A stretch of 55,923 nucleotides of DNA from Amycolatopsis palatopharyngis (lineage in GTDB: Bacteria; Actinomycetota; Actinomycetes; Mycobacteriales; Pseudonocardiaceae). Made by a program: the position numbers and the translations under genes. Location: the NCBI RefSeq assembly GCF_003385185.1, contig NZ_PQHZ01000044.1:1-55923 (forward strand), in the 5' to 3' direction. The notes beneath the pieces were generated by a model. That model was given only the letters and a program-made list of their open reading frames with translations. It made no database searches and had not been told where the DNA came from. This document shows positions 27,901 through 35,014 of the stretch, one piece after another (position 1 is the stretch's first letter; each line of letters starts with the position of its first letter).

Positions 27901-30900
27901 GTGACCGAACGCCACGGCATCACCGATGTCGGCAGTGTCGACGCGACGCATTACCCGCTGACGCTGGTGATCACTCCGGCGAACGCACTCCGGGTGACGC
28001 TGGACTACCGCCCCGAGCTCGTCACGCCCGAGACGGCCGCCACCGTCCTGCGGCGGTTCGAGCTGATCCTGCGGCGGCTCTGCGCCGATCTCACGGCGCC
28101 GGTGGCCGACCTCGATCTGCTGCTGCCGGACGAGCGTGCCGAGCTGACCGCCGAGTGGGATCGCACGAACCGGCCCGTGCCGGACGAGACCGTGGCGGAC
28201 ATGCTCGCCGCGCAGGTCGCGCGTACCCCGGACGAGCTGGCACTCGTATTCGGCACACAGTCGCTGACCTACGGGGAACTCGACGCCAGGATCAACCGGC
28301 TCGCCCGTTTCCTGCTGGCCAGGGGCGCGGGACCGGAACGCGTGGTCGCGCTGGCGTTGCCCAGATCGATCGAGATGGTGGTGGCGCTGTTCGCCGTGCT
28401 GCGGACCGGAGCCGCCTACCTGCCGCTGGATCTGGACCACCCGGCCGAGCGGCTGCGGCTGATGCTCGACGACACCGGCCCGCTCTGCCTGCTCTCGGCA
28501 TCGGCCGTGGGACTCACCGAGGACGCGATCTGCGTCGACGACGCGGCCGTGCTCGCCGCACTCGCCGCACTGGACCCCGGTCCGGTCACCGACGCGGAAC
28601 GTCCCGAGTTCACCCACGGCACTCCCGGTCGCCTTGAGCACCCCGCCTACGTCATCTACACGTCGGGGTCCACCGGGAAACCGAAGGGCGTCGTGACCCC
28701 GTACCGCGGGCTGACGAACATGCAGCTCAACCACCAGGAAGCGATCTTCGGCCCGGCCATCGCGGCGGCGGGCGGGCGCAGACTGCGGATCGCCCACACC
28801 GTCTCGTTCGCGTTCGACATGTCCTGGGAGGAACTGCTCTGGCTCGTCGAGGGTCATGAGGTGCACGTCTGCGACGAGGAGCTGCGCCGCGACGCCGAGG
28901 CGCTGGTGGCCTACTGCGACGCCCACCGGGTGGACGTGGTCAACGTGACCCCGACCTACGCCCAGCTGCTGATCGAGGAGGGCCTGCTCGGGGGACATGT
29001 GCCACCGCTGGTGCTGCTCGGCGGGGAAGCGGTGTCCGACGACGTGTGGACCAGGCTCGCCGAGACCGAAGGGACGTACGGCTACAACCTGTACGGACCG
29101 ACCGAGTACACCATCAACACCCTCGGCGCGTCCACGATGGACAGTGCCACGCCCGCGGTCGGCAGGCCGATCTGGAACACCAGGGCCTACGTGCTCGACT
29201 CCCGGCTGCGTCCGGTGCCACCGGGCTGCCCCGGTGAGCTCTACATCGCCGGGATCGGCCTCGCCCGTGGTTACCACGACCGGGCAGGCCTCACCGCGCA
29301 CCGCTTCGTCGCCGACCCGTTCGCCACCGAGCCCGGCGAGCGCATGTACCGCACCGGTGACCTGGTCCGCAGGCGTGCGGACGGCATTCTGGACTTCCTC
29401 GGCCGGACCGACGACCAGGTCAAGATCCGCGGTTACCGGGTCGAGCTCGGGGAGATCACCGCGGCATTGACAGCGCGCCCCGAGGTGGCCAGCGCCGCCG
29501 TCGTGGCGGACGGTTCGGCAGGTGCCAGGCGGCTGGTCGGCTACGTCGTGCTCGCGGAGGGCACCGAGTCCGGTGACTCCGTCCTTTCGCGACTGCGCGC
29601 CGGGGTGAAGGCGTCCCTGCCGGACTACATGGTCCCCGCCGCACTGGTCGAGGTGGAGAGCCTGCCGCTCACGGTCAACGGGAAGCTCGACGTCCGCGCG
29701 CTGCCCTCGGCCGCGCCGCGGACCGGCACCGGCCGCGCGCCACGTTCCACCGAGGAGGAGGTGCTCTGCGAGCTGTTCGCCGAACTGCTCGGTGTGCCCC
29801 GCGCCGGGATCGACGACAACTTCTTCGACCTGGGCGGGCATTCCCTGCTGGCTACTCGCCTGGTCAGCCGGGCTCGTACCGCCTGGGCCGCGGAGCTGAC
29901 CATCCGCGACCTGTTCGAGGCGCCGACGGTTGCCGAGCTCGTCGAGCGGATCGGCGGTAGCCGTGGTGCCGCGCGCCCGCCGCTGGTCGCGTGGCCGCGC
30001 CCCGACGAACTGCCGCTCTCGCACGCCCAGCAACGGCTCTGGGTACTGCAGGAGATGGAGGAGACGTCGGCGGCCTACAACTTCCCGCTGGTGATGCGGG
30101 TGCACGGTGCGCTGGACGTGGACGCGTGGCGGGCCGCGCTCACCGACGTGGCCGCCCGGCACGAGGCACTGCGAACCGTGTTCGAGGTCCGCGACGGCGC
30201 GCCGCTGCAGCGGGTCGTACCGGCCGGTGCCGCGAGCCCGGTGTGCGAATCGCTCGACGTCACCGGACAGGGCCCTGCCGAGGTGGACGCGACGATCCGT
30301 GAGCTCATCACCCGTCCGTTCGACCTGGCCACCGAACTGCCGCTTCGGATGACCCTGTTGCGTGTTGCCGAACAGGAGCACGTGGTGGTGTTGCTGCTGC
30401 ACCACATCACCACCGACGAGTGGTCCGACCGCCCGTTCCTGCGTGACCTGGCCGAGGCCTACTCGGCGCGGCTCGGGGGCACGGCTCCGTCCTGGGAGCC
30501 GCTGCCGGTGCAGTACGCGGACTACGCGCTCTGGCAGCGTGACCTCCTCGGCGACCCGGGTGCTCCCGACAGTCTCGCGGCGAACCAGCTCGACTACTGG
30601 CAGCGCACCCTGGATGGAGCCCCCGAAGAACTCGAACTGCCCGCCGACCGGACGCGGCCCGCGCGGCCGAGCTTCGTCGGCGCGGAACACGAGGTGGAGC
30701 TGGACGAGCAGACGTGCGCGGCGCTGCGCGATCTGGCCCAGGGCAGCGGGGCCAGCATGTTCATGGTGCTGCACGCCGCTGTCGCCGCACTGCTGCACCG
30801 GATGGGCGCGGGCACCGACATCCCGCTCGGCGCGCCGATCGCCGGCCGGACGGACGAGGCGCTGGACGAGCTGGTCGGGTTCTTCGTCAACACCCTCGTA

Positions 30901-33900
30901 CTGCGCACCGACGTGTCCGGGGACCCGGCGTTCACCGAGCTCGTACGCAGGGTGCGCGAGATCGATCTCGCCGCGTTCTCCCACGCGGACGTGCCGTTCG
31001 AGGCCGTGGTCGAGCGGTTGAACCCGGTGCGGTCGCTGGCGCGCAACCCGCTGTTCCAGGTCATGGTGGGCTATCACCACCGCTCCGGTGAGCCGCTCGA
31101 GCTGCCGGGACTGCGCGTCGAGGACGTGCCGCACGATCCGGGGACGGCGAAGTTCGACCTGGTGTTCAGCTTCACCGAGTACGCGTCCAGCGGCCGGATC
31201 AGCTGCCGCCTCGAATACGCGAAGGACCTGTTCGACGCGGCCACGGTCGTCGCACTCGGGGCGCGGCTCGTGCGCCTCGCCGCAGCGGTGGCGGCGGACC
31301 CGGGCCGCCCGGTGGGCCGGATCGATCTGCTCACCGTCGCCGAGCGCAGGCTGGTGCTCGAGGACTTCAACGCCACGACCCGGCCGGTGGAGGAGGCAAC
31401 CCTCCCCGAACTGTTCGCCAGGCGGGCGGCCGAACGGCCGGACGCTGTCGCCGTGAGCGAGCGCGGGCGGTCGGCCACCTACGCCGAACTCGACGAGCAG
31501 GCGCGCCGAGTCGCGCGCGTGCTGGCCGCGCGCGGTACGGGCGCGGAGAGCGTCGTCGGCATCGCCGTGCCACGGTCGATCGAGATGGTGGCCGCCATTC
31601 TCGGCGTGCTCAAGCTCGGTGCCGCCTACCTGCCGCTGGACCTCTCGCATCCCGCCGACCGGCTGGCGTACATGGTCGAGGACTCGGGTGCGCGGCTGGT
31701 CGTCGGCACCGAGGCGGTGGCCGGCAAGATCCCGGCCACCGAGGACTCGGCGTTCCTGGCGCTGGACGACCCCGCGGTGTCCGCCGAACTCGCCGCTGAA
31801 CTGTCCGAATCGGACAGTGCGGGGCAGGCGGATTCCGCCGTGCGTTCGCTCGAGCAGGCCGCCTATGTCATCTACACGTCGGGTTCCACGGGACGGCCGA
31901 AGGGCGTCGTCGTCCCGCACGAGGGGATCGCGAGTCTCGTCGCGACCGCCGTCGACCGCATGGGCCTGAGCAGGGACAGCACCGTGCTGCAGTTCGCGTC
32001 GATCGGTTTCGACGTCGCGGTGTTCGAGCTGGCGATGGCGCTGTGCCACGGCGGAACGCTGGCGCTGATCCCGGAGGAGGCGCGCGTCGCGGGACCCGCG
32101 CTCACCGACTTCCTCCGTGAGCAGGGGGTGACACAGATGATCCTGCCGCCCTCGCTGGTCTCCGCGCTCCCGCCGGAATGCGAACTCCCACCCGGATCGA
32201 CGATTCTCGTCGGCACCGAGACCGTGCCACCGGACCTCTTCGACCGGTGGGCGGGGCGGGTCAACCTGATCGCCGCCTACGGGCTGACCGAGGCGACGGT
32301 GAACTCCACCCTGTGGAACTCGGGGGAGTGGCACACGGCGGGACGGCAGGGGCCGGTCCCGATCGGGCAGCCCGACCCCAACACGGTCTGTTATGTCCTC
32401 GACGCGGGGCTGCGGCCGGTGCCGCCCGGGGTCACGGGCGAGCTCTACGTCGGTGGGCGCGGACTCGCCAGGGGCTACCTCGGCAGGCCGGGGTTGACCG
32501 CGCAGCGGTTCGTTTCGGACCCGTTCGGTCCGCCCGGCGCGCGGATGTACCGCACGGGCGACCGCGCGCGGTGGCGCTCTGACGGCAACCTCGACTTCCT
32601 CGGCAGGGTGGACGGTCAGGTGAAGATCCGCGGGTTCCGGGTGGAGCTCGGCGAGGTCGAGGCGGCGCTGACGGCGCATCCGTCGGTGCTGCAGGCGGCG
32701 GTCGTCGCCGACCGCACCGGGGACATCGTCCGGCTGGTGGCCTACGTGGTTCCGGGATCCGGGCCGGTATCGGGCGCGGAGCTGCGGGACCACGTCGCGC
32801 GGACGGTGCCCGAGCACATGGTCCCCGCCCTGGTGATCGAACTGGACGGCCCGCTGCCGCTGACCCCCAACGGGAAGCTGGACCGGCGCGCGCTGCCCGC
32901 CCCGGACTGGCGCGAACTGACCGGTGATGCCCTGCCGGTCACCGCCGAGGAGCGGACGCTGGCCCGGCTGTTCGGCGAGATCCTGGAGCTGCCCGAGGTG
33001 GGAGTCCACGACAACTTCTTCGAGCTCGGCGGGCATTCGATGTCGTCGATGCGGCTACTCGGCAGGATCCGGTCCGAACTCGGCGCGGAGCTGACCATCC
33101 GGGACGTCTTCGACGCCCCGACCGTCGCGGGGATCGCGACCCGGCTGGCCTCCGCCGGGGGCCACCGGCCAGTGCTCGAGGCAGGTTCGCGGCCCATCGA
33201 TCTGCCCCTCGCTCCCGTGCAGCGGTGGCTGTGGACGCGACTGAAGCAGGACGCGGCGCACGGTACGGACGCGTTCGACCACGCACTGGTCCTGCGCTCC
33301 TCCGGCGGGCTCGACACGGAGGCACTGACAGCGGCCCTACGGGATGTGGCGCTACGCCACGAGCCGCTGCGGACGGTGTTCACCGGACGGGCCGGGGAGG
33401 TCCGGCAGGAACTGGCCGATCCGCCGTCGCTGGAGACCGAGCGATGCGCGGCCCTGGAGCCCCGGCTCGCCGAACTCGCCACGGAGCGGACCGGACTGCC
33501 GGAGCAGCCACCCCTGCGGGCCAGGTTGCTCACCGGCGACGACGGCGCGCAGGCGCTGCTGCTGCGCGCGCACTATCTCGGCGTGGACGAGTGGTCCGTG
33601 GTGCCGTTGTGCCGGGATCTGAACACGGCCTACGAGTCGCGGTTGCGCGGGACCGCGCCGGACTGGCACCCGTTGCCGGTGTCCTACGCGGACTACACGC
33701 TGTGGTCACGGCAGGTCCTCGGCGATCCCGCGGATCCCGCTGGCATCGGGGCCGCCCAACTGGAGTACTGGCGGCAGACACTGCGGGGGATCCCCGCCGA
33801 GCTGGTACTGCCGGTGGACGGGCCGCGGGCGGAGCGCCGAGGACTCGGGCAGGTGCACGAGTTCGTCCTCGACGAGCGGGTGCACGAGGCCGTGGACGCC

Positions 33901-34515
33901 CTGGCACGGCGCAGCGGCGCGAGCATGTTCATGGTCCTGCAATCCGCGCTCGCTGCAGTGCTCACCGCGCGAGGCGCGGGTGACGACCTGCCTATCGGCA
34001 CACTCGTGGCCGGGCGCGGGGAGGAGGCGCTGGCGGATCTGGTCGGCTGCTTCGTCAACACCGTCGTCCTGCGGACCGACACGTCGGGCGACCCGGCCTT
34101 CGCGGCGCTGCTGGCCCGGGTCAGGGAGACCACGCTGAGCGCTCTCGACCGCCAGGACGTCCCCTTCGCCGAGGTCGCGGCCGTGACCGGTCTGGCGGAG
34201 CGGGGGCCGCAGGTGCTGGTCGTGCATCACGAGCAGGCCAGGCTGACCGAACTCGGCGGCGGCGCGGGCGCCTTCGACTCGGTGCACACCGGGGCGTCGC
34301 GCGCGGAGCTGACGCTGAGCTTCTACGAACCGAGGGGCGCGGGCCCCGTGCACTGCGAGCTGATCTACGCGAGCGAGCTGTTCGGGCAGGAGACGATCCA
34401 GCGCCTCGCCGACGAGCTGCTGGCCGTACTCGCCGTGGCCGTCCGCCACCCCGAGACACCCCTGAGCGAGCTGGCACTGAGCGAGCTGACGACACCGAGG
34501 AGGAACGACCCATGA
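18943..34515 (+). CDS. four-module non-ribosomal peptide synthetase for a hydroxamate siderophore
   Basis: A 5190-residue NRPS. Domains with approximate residues: C1 12-440, A1 460-945, T1 (Ser996), C2 1070-1500, A2 1530-2020, T2 (Ser2075), E 2133-2600, C3 2630-3060, A3 3083-3586, T3 (Ser3634), C4 3690-4120, A4 4151-4653, T4 (Ser4699), C5 4753-5180; no thioesterase. Codes extracted by aligning core motifs to GrsA: A1 DVWIVGAVNK, A2 DPQDFGVVQK, A3 DMENLGLINK, A4 DVFILGAVNK. From established knowledge, the A3 code is that of N5-hydroxyornithine. A1 and A4 are near paralogues and probably take formyl-hydroxyornithine. A2 is closest to Gln/Glu codes. The E domain has an intact HHLAVDGVSW. C3 reads HHLLLWDG, one residue longer than HHxxxDG; C5 reads HYLGVDE, lacking the second His. 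Residues about 2202-2221 come from an inserted DNA repeat. Likely product: a tris-hydroxamate tetrapeptide, possibly released as a diketopiperazine by C5. The ATG at 18943 was chosen for GGAAGG nine bases upstream. Confidence 0.93.
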   Translation: MSSVISTPGGHTPAVALTRAQTGIWLAQQLEPGSAVYNIAVDVDLRGAVDTDRLAAVVRTAVQEAECLHVRFVPDGRTARQVPVARPFEVPVVDLSAKADPEAAAFAWMSGDREHAVDLASDRLFAQAILRLGPDRVLWYQRYHHLLIDGYGIEALTRRAGELYSAAVDSTPAPVRWPLTRLTVADEEYRASGRAEEDREHWRRRMSGAPEPARLVSPAEESAHRGLRRTIRLSAQDAATLHKAATEAGTKLSRLLIAATGTYLHRITGATDLTLALPVGARPRTEPDAVPGMVSNVLPLRLDVRPWHTPAELVVQVREQVRAAAAHGRYRGEDIAADLGLDGGLRDLAGPTVNILPQHGDLGFGEIDVEVNYLWTGPLNDLSVTVYDGGAGTELRLDLDVDASVCDEAELDRHRDALLRVLRAVAERPDRPIATIDLLDEAERARVLEEFGADPVEAPELSWPAAVRRQAAATPESLAVVCGAERLTYAELDAAANRLAHLLRSRGVRGEDVVAVALPRTPELVVALLAVLKAGAAYLPLDTDHPAERLEFMITDASVRTVLSTSVLAEDLPSVPGLDPVLLDDTGVRAELAEQHTGAPDVRVRLDQAAYVIYTSGSTGRPKGVVVPHDGIGSLIVTATDRIGITAGSRVVQFASVGFDVAVWDLVMSLCVGGTVVLVPAERRVAGPALTEYIAEHKATHMILPPSLVAALPPGADLPVGAVLVVGTETVPAELVARWSNRLRVVAAYGLTEATVNSTLWQAEPGWQGKIPIGRPDPNTRCYVLDSALRPVAVGMEGDLYVSGRGLARGYLGRPGLSAQRFVADPFGGPGERMYRTGDRARWRPDGNLDFLGRTDGQLKIRGHRIEPGEIESGLMGCAGVTQAAVVPVKDQRGTTRLVAYVVGDVDRDLLRNQVAAALPEYMVPSAIVALPGELPRTPNGKLDAAALPAPDWRGLAGSAPATTPGERVLARLFAEVLGLPSVGVHDSFFELGGDSIVAIQLVTLARRAGLAVTARQIFRHRTVAALAAVAGAALPEGDRLPAPFSLVPLDDAELTELTELTELGNASGGLADVLPLTPLQEGFYFHAAFASEDGGDSYTVQQSLDLAGELDPVALRHSLRALLRRHPLLRAGFRQLRGGRLVQFVASGLDLPWREADLSDMGEGERSALAEEIAGQEYAAGFDLAAPPLIRAALLRMPERRYRLVLTLHHIVADGWSVSLMLRELLDGYSVTGETVVAENLAHRAYLAWLGERDREAARQAWRAALAGVPPTRLPAASASGDVAPAGTERIEAGLDAEETAALTARLRESGLTLATAVQGCFGLLLGGLTGTRDVVFGSTVSGRQADIDGVETIVGPLINTVPARLSWNAEATLAGVLAGFQEQQSALIEHQHLGLAEIRRAAGGREGTDATGLFDALVVVENLPSPGELRDAADTVRITGTHIRDAVHYPLALTAVPGDRLELLLDHDPARLGTAVARRMALRLRALLRTLAERPTSRVAELDTRPTVVAEGEHPAGERRATPVTTLAAAFEEQVVRTPDAVAVVADGEQLTYAELDRLAARLATRIRRGGAGAGDVVGIAVPRSPELLVSILAVLRAGAAYLPIDVDHPADRKRFLLADSGARLVLATAGGADGLPAVEGVVCLVLGAESADAGNGDPGPADGAPAGPDHPAYLMYTSGSTGTPKGVLVAHRAVLGQLAWLTEHAGLRADDRVLHQYSASFDPSVQELFAPLLCGATVVLARQGGQRDPEYLTALIRDERVTTVDLVPSMYRALLRPENAVDGAWWRSLRRAFSGGEALTHGLAESWHARTNVPLFNVYGPTEAVVQVTSARFRPVSGEEPDNPVPIGHPVWNTRLSVLDGALRPVAPGVAGELYIAGEQLARGYHRRFALTAERFVADPYGEPGARMYRTGDLVRREADGALTYLGRTDQQVKVRGNRIELGEVEARLRAVPGVAGAVAVAREDGRSAVRLVAYVAPDPGTELDAPGVRAALARTLPEAMVPDDVVVLAELPLTPGGKIDHRALPEPASARVPVRGAEGDRERRFCEIFADVLGLDGVGVDEDFFALGGDSILSISVSGKARRAGLPVSPRDVFEHRTPAALAVATGTAAPVPVPAETPGGTSVSAHGEVPLLPIVHQLREDGGPIGRFNLSMLLQVPAGADSASIAATLRAVVSHHDALRLRLTRIGATHAAGPEPGRPQCGIGDVEVPQSHIGDIRVWAQTSEPEAENPAPLLRVPAEGLDDTALREVIAAESDRAVDRLDPEAGIVVQAVWFDRGQDEPGRLLLVVHHLAVDGVSWRILFADLAAAWRDISAGRSPALDPVPTSLRGFALAVAQEAGSARRLAELPYWLEVLAPGAELVPDANRDATVGQAREHRVRLPASVTAELLTSVPTSVGADVTEVLIAALRLAVTRAGRGGADLLVDLERHGREQFRADLDLARTVGWFTSLQPVRLAAGTEPLAVLKRVKEAVRSAPDGGLGYGMLRYLNPQTAPVLAGAAQAQVLFNYFGRLESGTATDWTPAAESDALSVEPDAGLAMPYPLQINAICADTPEGPVLEATWTWPEERRPGMAIEDLAQGWVQALHDLAEAAGAGAHAGLTPSDLAVVRLSQDEIDRVELTSPVPVADIWPLSPLQEGLFFHASYDNSALDVYTAQDTFDFDRTLDHSRLRRAVAALLGRHPSLRAGFTSDGVPRPVQFIGAEPRVPLTELDLTGLGDAEQRERMTRLLDADRRQRFDLADPPLFRLVLVHLGPGHDRLVLSHHLLLWDGWSQSIVLEQLLALYESDGDENALPAAGSYRDYLAWLAEQDPDRASDAWRRALSGLAEPTLVAPPEAGSAPSIPRKLHLELPGEFSDHLRSTARTRGLTLNTVLSTAWALVLSAAVGRDDVVFGATVAGRPPEIERIEHAVGMFLNTVPVRVALDPRESVVDLLRRVQAERTGLMNHEYVGLGELQRLSGHTTLFDSLYVLQNFTDENAFTAVTERHGITDVGSVDATHYPLTLVITPANALRVTLDYRPELVTPETAATVLRRFELILRRLCADLTAPVADLDLLLPDERAELTAEWDRTNRPVPDETVADMLAAQVARTPDELALVFGTQSLTYGELDARINRLARFLLARGAGPERVVALALPRSIEMVVALFAVLRTGAAYLPLDLDHPAERLRLMLDDTGPLCLLSASAVGLTEDAICVDDAAVLAALAALDPGPVTDAERPEFTHGTPGRLEHPAYVIYTSGSTGKPKGVVTPYRGLTNMQLNHQEAIFGPAIAAAGGRRLRIAHTVSFAFDMSWEELLWLVEGHEVHVCDEELRRDAEALVAYCDAHRVDVVNVTPTYAQLLIEEGLLGGHVPPLVLLGGEAVSDDVWTRLAETEGTYGYNLYGPTEYTINTLGASTMDSATPAVGRPIWNTRAYVLDSRLRPVPPGCPGELYIAGIGLARGYHDRAGLTAHRFVADPFATEPGERMYRTGDLVRRRADGILDFLGRTDDQVKIRGYRVELGEITAALTARPEVASAAVVADGSAGARRLVGYVVLAEGTESGDSVLSRLRAGVKASLPDYMVPAALVEVESLPLTVNGKLDVRALPSAAPRTGTGRAPRSTEEEVLCELFAELLGVPRAGIDDNFFDLGGHSLLATRLVSRARTAWAAELTIRDLFEAPTVAELVERIGGSRGAARPPLVAWPRPDELPLSHAQQRLWVLQEMEETSAAYNFPLVMRVHGALDVDAWRAALTDVAARHEALRTVFEVRDGAPLQRVVPAGAASPVCESLDVTGQGPAEVDATIRELITRPFDLATELPLRMTLLRVAEQEHVVVLLLHHITTDEWSDRPFLRDLAEAYSARLGGTAPSWEPLPVQYADYALWQRDLLGDPGAPDSLAANQLDYWQRTLDGAPEELELPADRTRPARPSFVGAEHEVELDEQTCAALRDLAQGSGASMFMVLHAAVAALLHRMGAGTDIPLGAPIAGRTDEALDELVGFFVNTLVLRTDVSGDPAFTELVRRVREIDLAAFSHADVPFEAVVERLNPVRSLARNPLFQVMVGYHHRSGEPLELPGLRVEDVPHDPGTAKFDLVFSFTEYASSGRISCRLEYAKDLFDAATVVALGARLVRLAAAVAADPGRPVGRIDLLTVAERRLVLEDFNATTRPVEEATLPELFARRAAERPDAVAVSERGRSATYAELDEQARRVARVLAARGTGAESVVGIAVPRSIEMVAAILGVLKLGAAYLPLDLSHPADRLAYMVEDSGARLVVGTEAVAGKIPATEDSAFLALDDPAVSAELAAELSESDSAGQADSAVRSLEQAAYVIYTSGSTGRPKGVVVPHEGIASLVATAVDRMGLSRDSTVLQFASIGFDVAVFELAMALCHGGTLALIPEEARVAGPALTDFLREQGVTQMILPPSLVSALPPECELPPGSTILVGTETVPPDLFDRWAGRVNLIAAYGLTEATVNSTLWNSGEWHTAGRQGPVPIGQPDPNTVCYVLDAGLRPVPPGVTGELYVGGRGLARGYLGRPGLTAQRFVSDPFGPPGARMYRTGDRARWRSDGNLDFLGRVDGQVKIRGFRVELGEVEAALTAHPSVLQAAVVADRTGDIVRLVAYVVPGSGPVSGAELRDHVARTVPEHMVPALVIELDGPLPLTPNGKLDRRALPAPDWRELTGDALPVTAEERTLARLFGEILELPEVGVHDNFFELGGHSMSSMRLLGRIRSELGAELTIRDVFDAPTVAGIATRLASAGGHRPVLEAGSRPIDLPLAPVQRWLWTRLKQDAAHGTDAFDHALVLRSSGGLDTEALTAALRDVALRHEPLRTVFTGRAGEVRQELADPPSLETERCAALEPRLAELATERTGLPEQPPLRARLLTGDDGAQALLLRAHYLGVDEWSVVPLCRDLNTAYESRLRGTAPDWHPLPVSYADYTLWSRQVLGDPADPAGIGAAQLEYWRQTLRGIPAELVLPVDGPRAERRGLGQVHEFVLDERVHEAVDALARRSGASMFMVLQSALAAVLTARGAGDDLPIGTLVAGRGEEALADLVGCFVNTVVLRTDTSGDPAFAALLARVRETTLSALDRQDVPFAEVAAVTGLAERGPQVLVVHHEQARLTELGGGAGAFDSVHTGASRAELTLSFYEPRGAGPVHCELIYASELFGQETIQRLADELLAVLAVAVRHPETPLSELALSELTTPRRNDP
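25546..25604. repeat. two-unit 30-bp-period CCCCAATG...CATTGGGG repeat inside the NRPS epimerization domain
   Basis: Unit 1 (25552-25570) is CCCCAATGTGGCATTGGGG and unit 2 (25582-25600) is CCCCAAAGCCACATTGGGG, exactly 30 bp apart. About the first 40 nt match the noncoding array at 2574-2662 with one difference. The two units are read in frame as about 20 residues (including PQCGIGDVEVPQSHIGDI) between the early helix HHDALRLRL and the HHLAVDGVSW active-site motif of the E domain. Confidence 0.85.
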
Positions 34516-34706
34516 CGAACCCGTTCGAGGACCCCGAGGGCCGCTACCTGGTCCTGGTCAACGACGAGGACCAGCACTCGCTCTGGCCGTCCTTCGTGGA
34601 CGTCCCAGCAGGCTGGCGCCAGGTCTTCGGCGAGGACACCCGCGAGGCCTGCCTGGCCTACGTCGAGCAGCACTGGACCGACCTACGCCCCCGCAGCATC
34701 CGCTAA
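34512..34706 (+). CDS. MbtH-like protein
   Basis: A 64-residue MbtH-family activator that binds NRPS adenylation domains and helps their folding and activity. All family signature positions are present: NDEDQHSLWPSF, VPAGW, and the C-terminal HWTDLRPRSI. The ATG overlaps the NRPS stop codon (ATGA), giving translational coupling and implying stoichiometric supply to the four A domains of the large synthetase. Confidence 0.96.
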   Translation: MTNPFEDPEGRYLVLVNDEDQHSLWPSFVDVPAGWRQVFGEDTREACLAYVEQHWTDLRPRSIR

Positions 34707-34710
34707 CCCG

Positions 34711-34813
34711 ACTCCGCAGTTCCAAGCCGCGAGTTTGCAGTTCCGGTGCCCGACTTTGCAGTTCCGGTGGCTGACTTTGCAGTTCCGGTGGCTGACTTTG
34801 CAGTTTCCCAAAG
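34711..34813. repeat. 21-bp-period tandem repeat array, first orientation
   Basis: About five units start near 34711, 34731, 34752, 34773 and 34794. The last four are spaced exactly 21 bp, with the core GACTTTGCAGTTCCGGTGGC. The array follows the MbtH stop codon. Its complement, reading GGAACTGCAAAGTC, matches units of the array at 47578, and it is in inverted orientation to the array starting at 34868. Confidence 0.85.
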
Positions 34814-34867
34814 TGTCGGCCGCGGCGAGTACGACACGCACGAGCGCCGCACCAACTCCAGGGCGCG

Positions 34868-35014
34868 GGATCTGCCAACTCGGGCCTGGGATCTGCCAAG
34901 TCCAGCCCCGGATCTGCCAACTCGGGCCCGGGAACTGCCAACTCGGGCCCGGGATCTGCCAACTCGGGCTCCGGAACTGCCAACTCGGGCGGGGGAACTG
35001 CCGGGTCAGGCTCG
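34868..35014. repeat. 21-bp-period tandem repeat array, second orientation
   Basis: Seven units start at 34868, 34889, 34910, 34931, 34952, 34973 and 34994, exactly 21 bp apart, with consensus GG(A/T)CTGCCAACTCGGGCC. The last unit overlaps the stop codon of the convergent ABC exporter gene (35006-35008). Together with the opposite array, it fills the gap between the convergent mbtH-like and exporter genes, and the two could pair as a large imperfect hairpin. Confidence 0.88.

Noticed and set aside
27469..33036. A 1855-codon open frame on the minus strand, opposite the NRPS
   Set aside because: It is the antisense shadow of the highly GC-biased NRPS coding strand. It has no family motifs, and its His/Gly/Gln/Arg-rich composition is typical of such shadows.
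34440..34515. Searched for a thioesterase or reductase at the NRPS C-terminus
   Set aside because: The protein ends within a condensation domain followed directly by the overlapping MbtH-like start. There is no GxSxG motif or truncated remnant, so this is a TE-less synthetase and not a broken one.
34711..35014. Considered as a CRISPR array
   Set aside because: The 21-bp units are directly adjacent without unique spacers, the two halves are inverted, and no cas genes are nearby.
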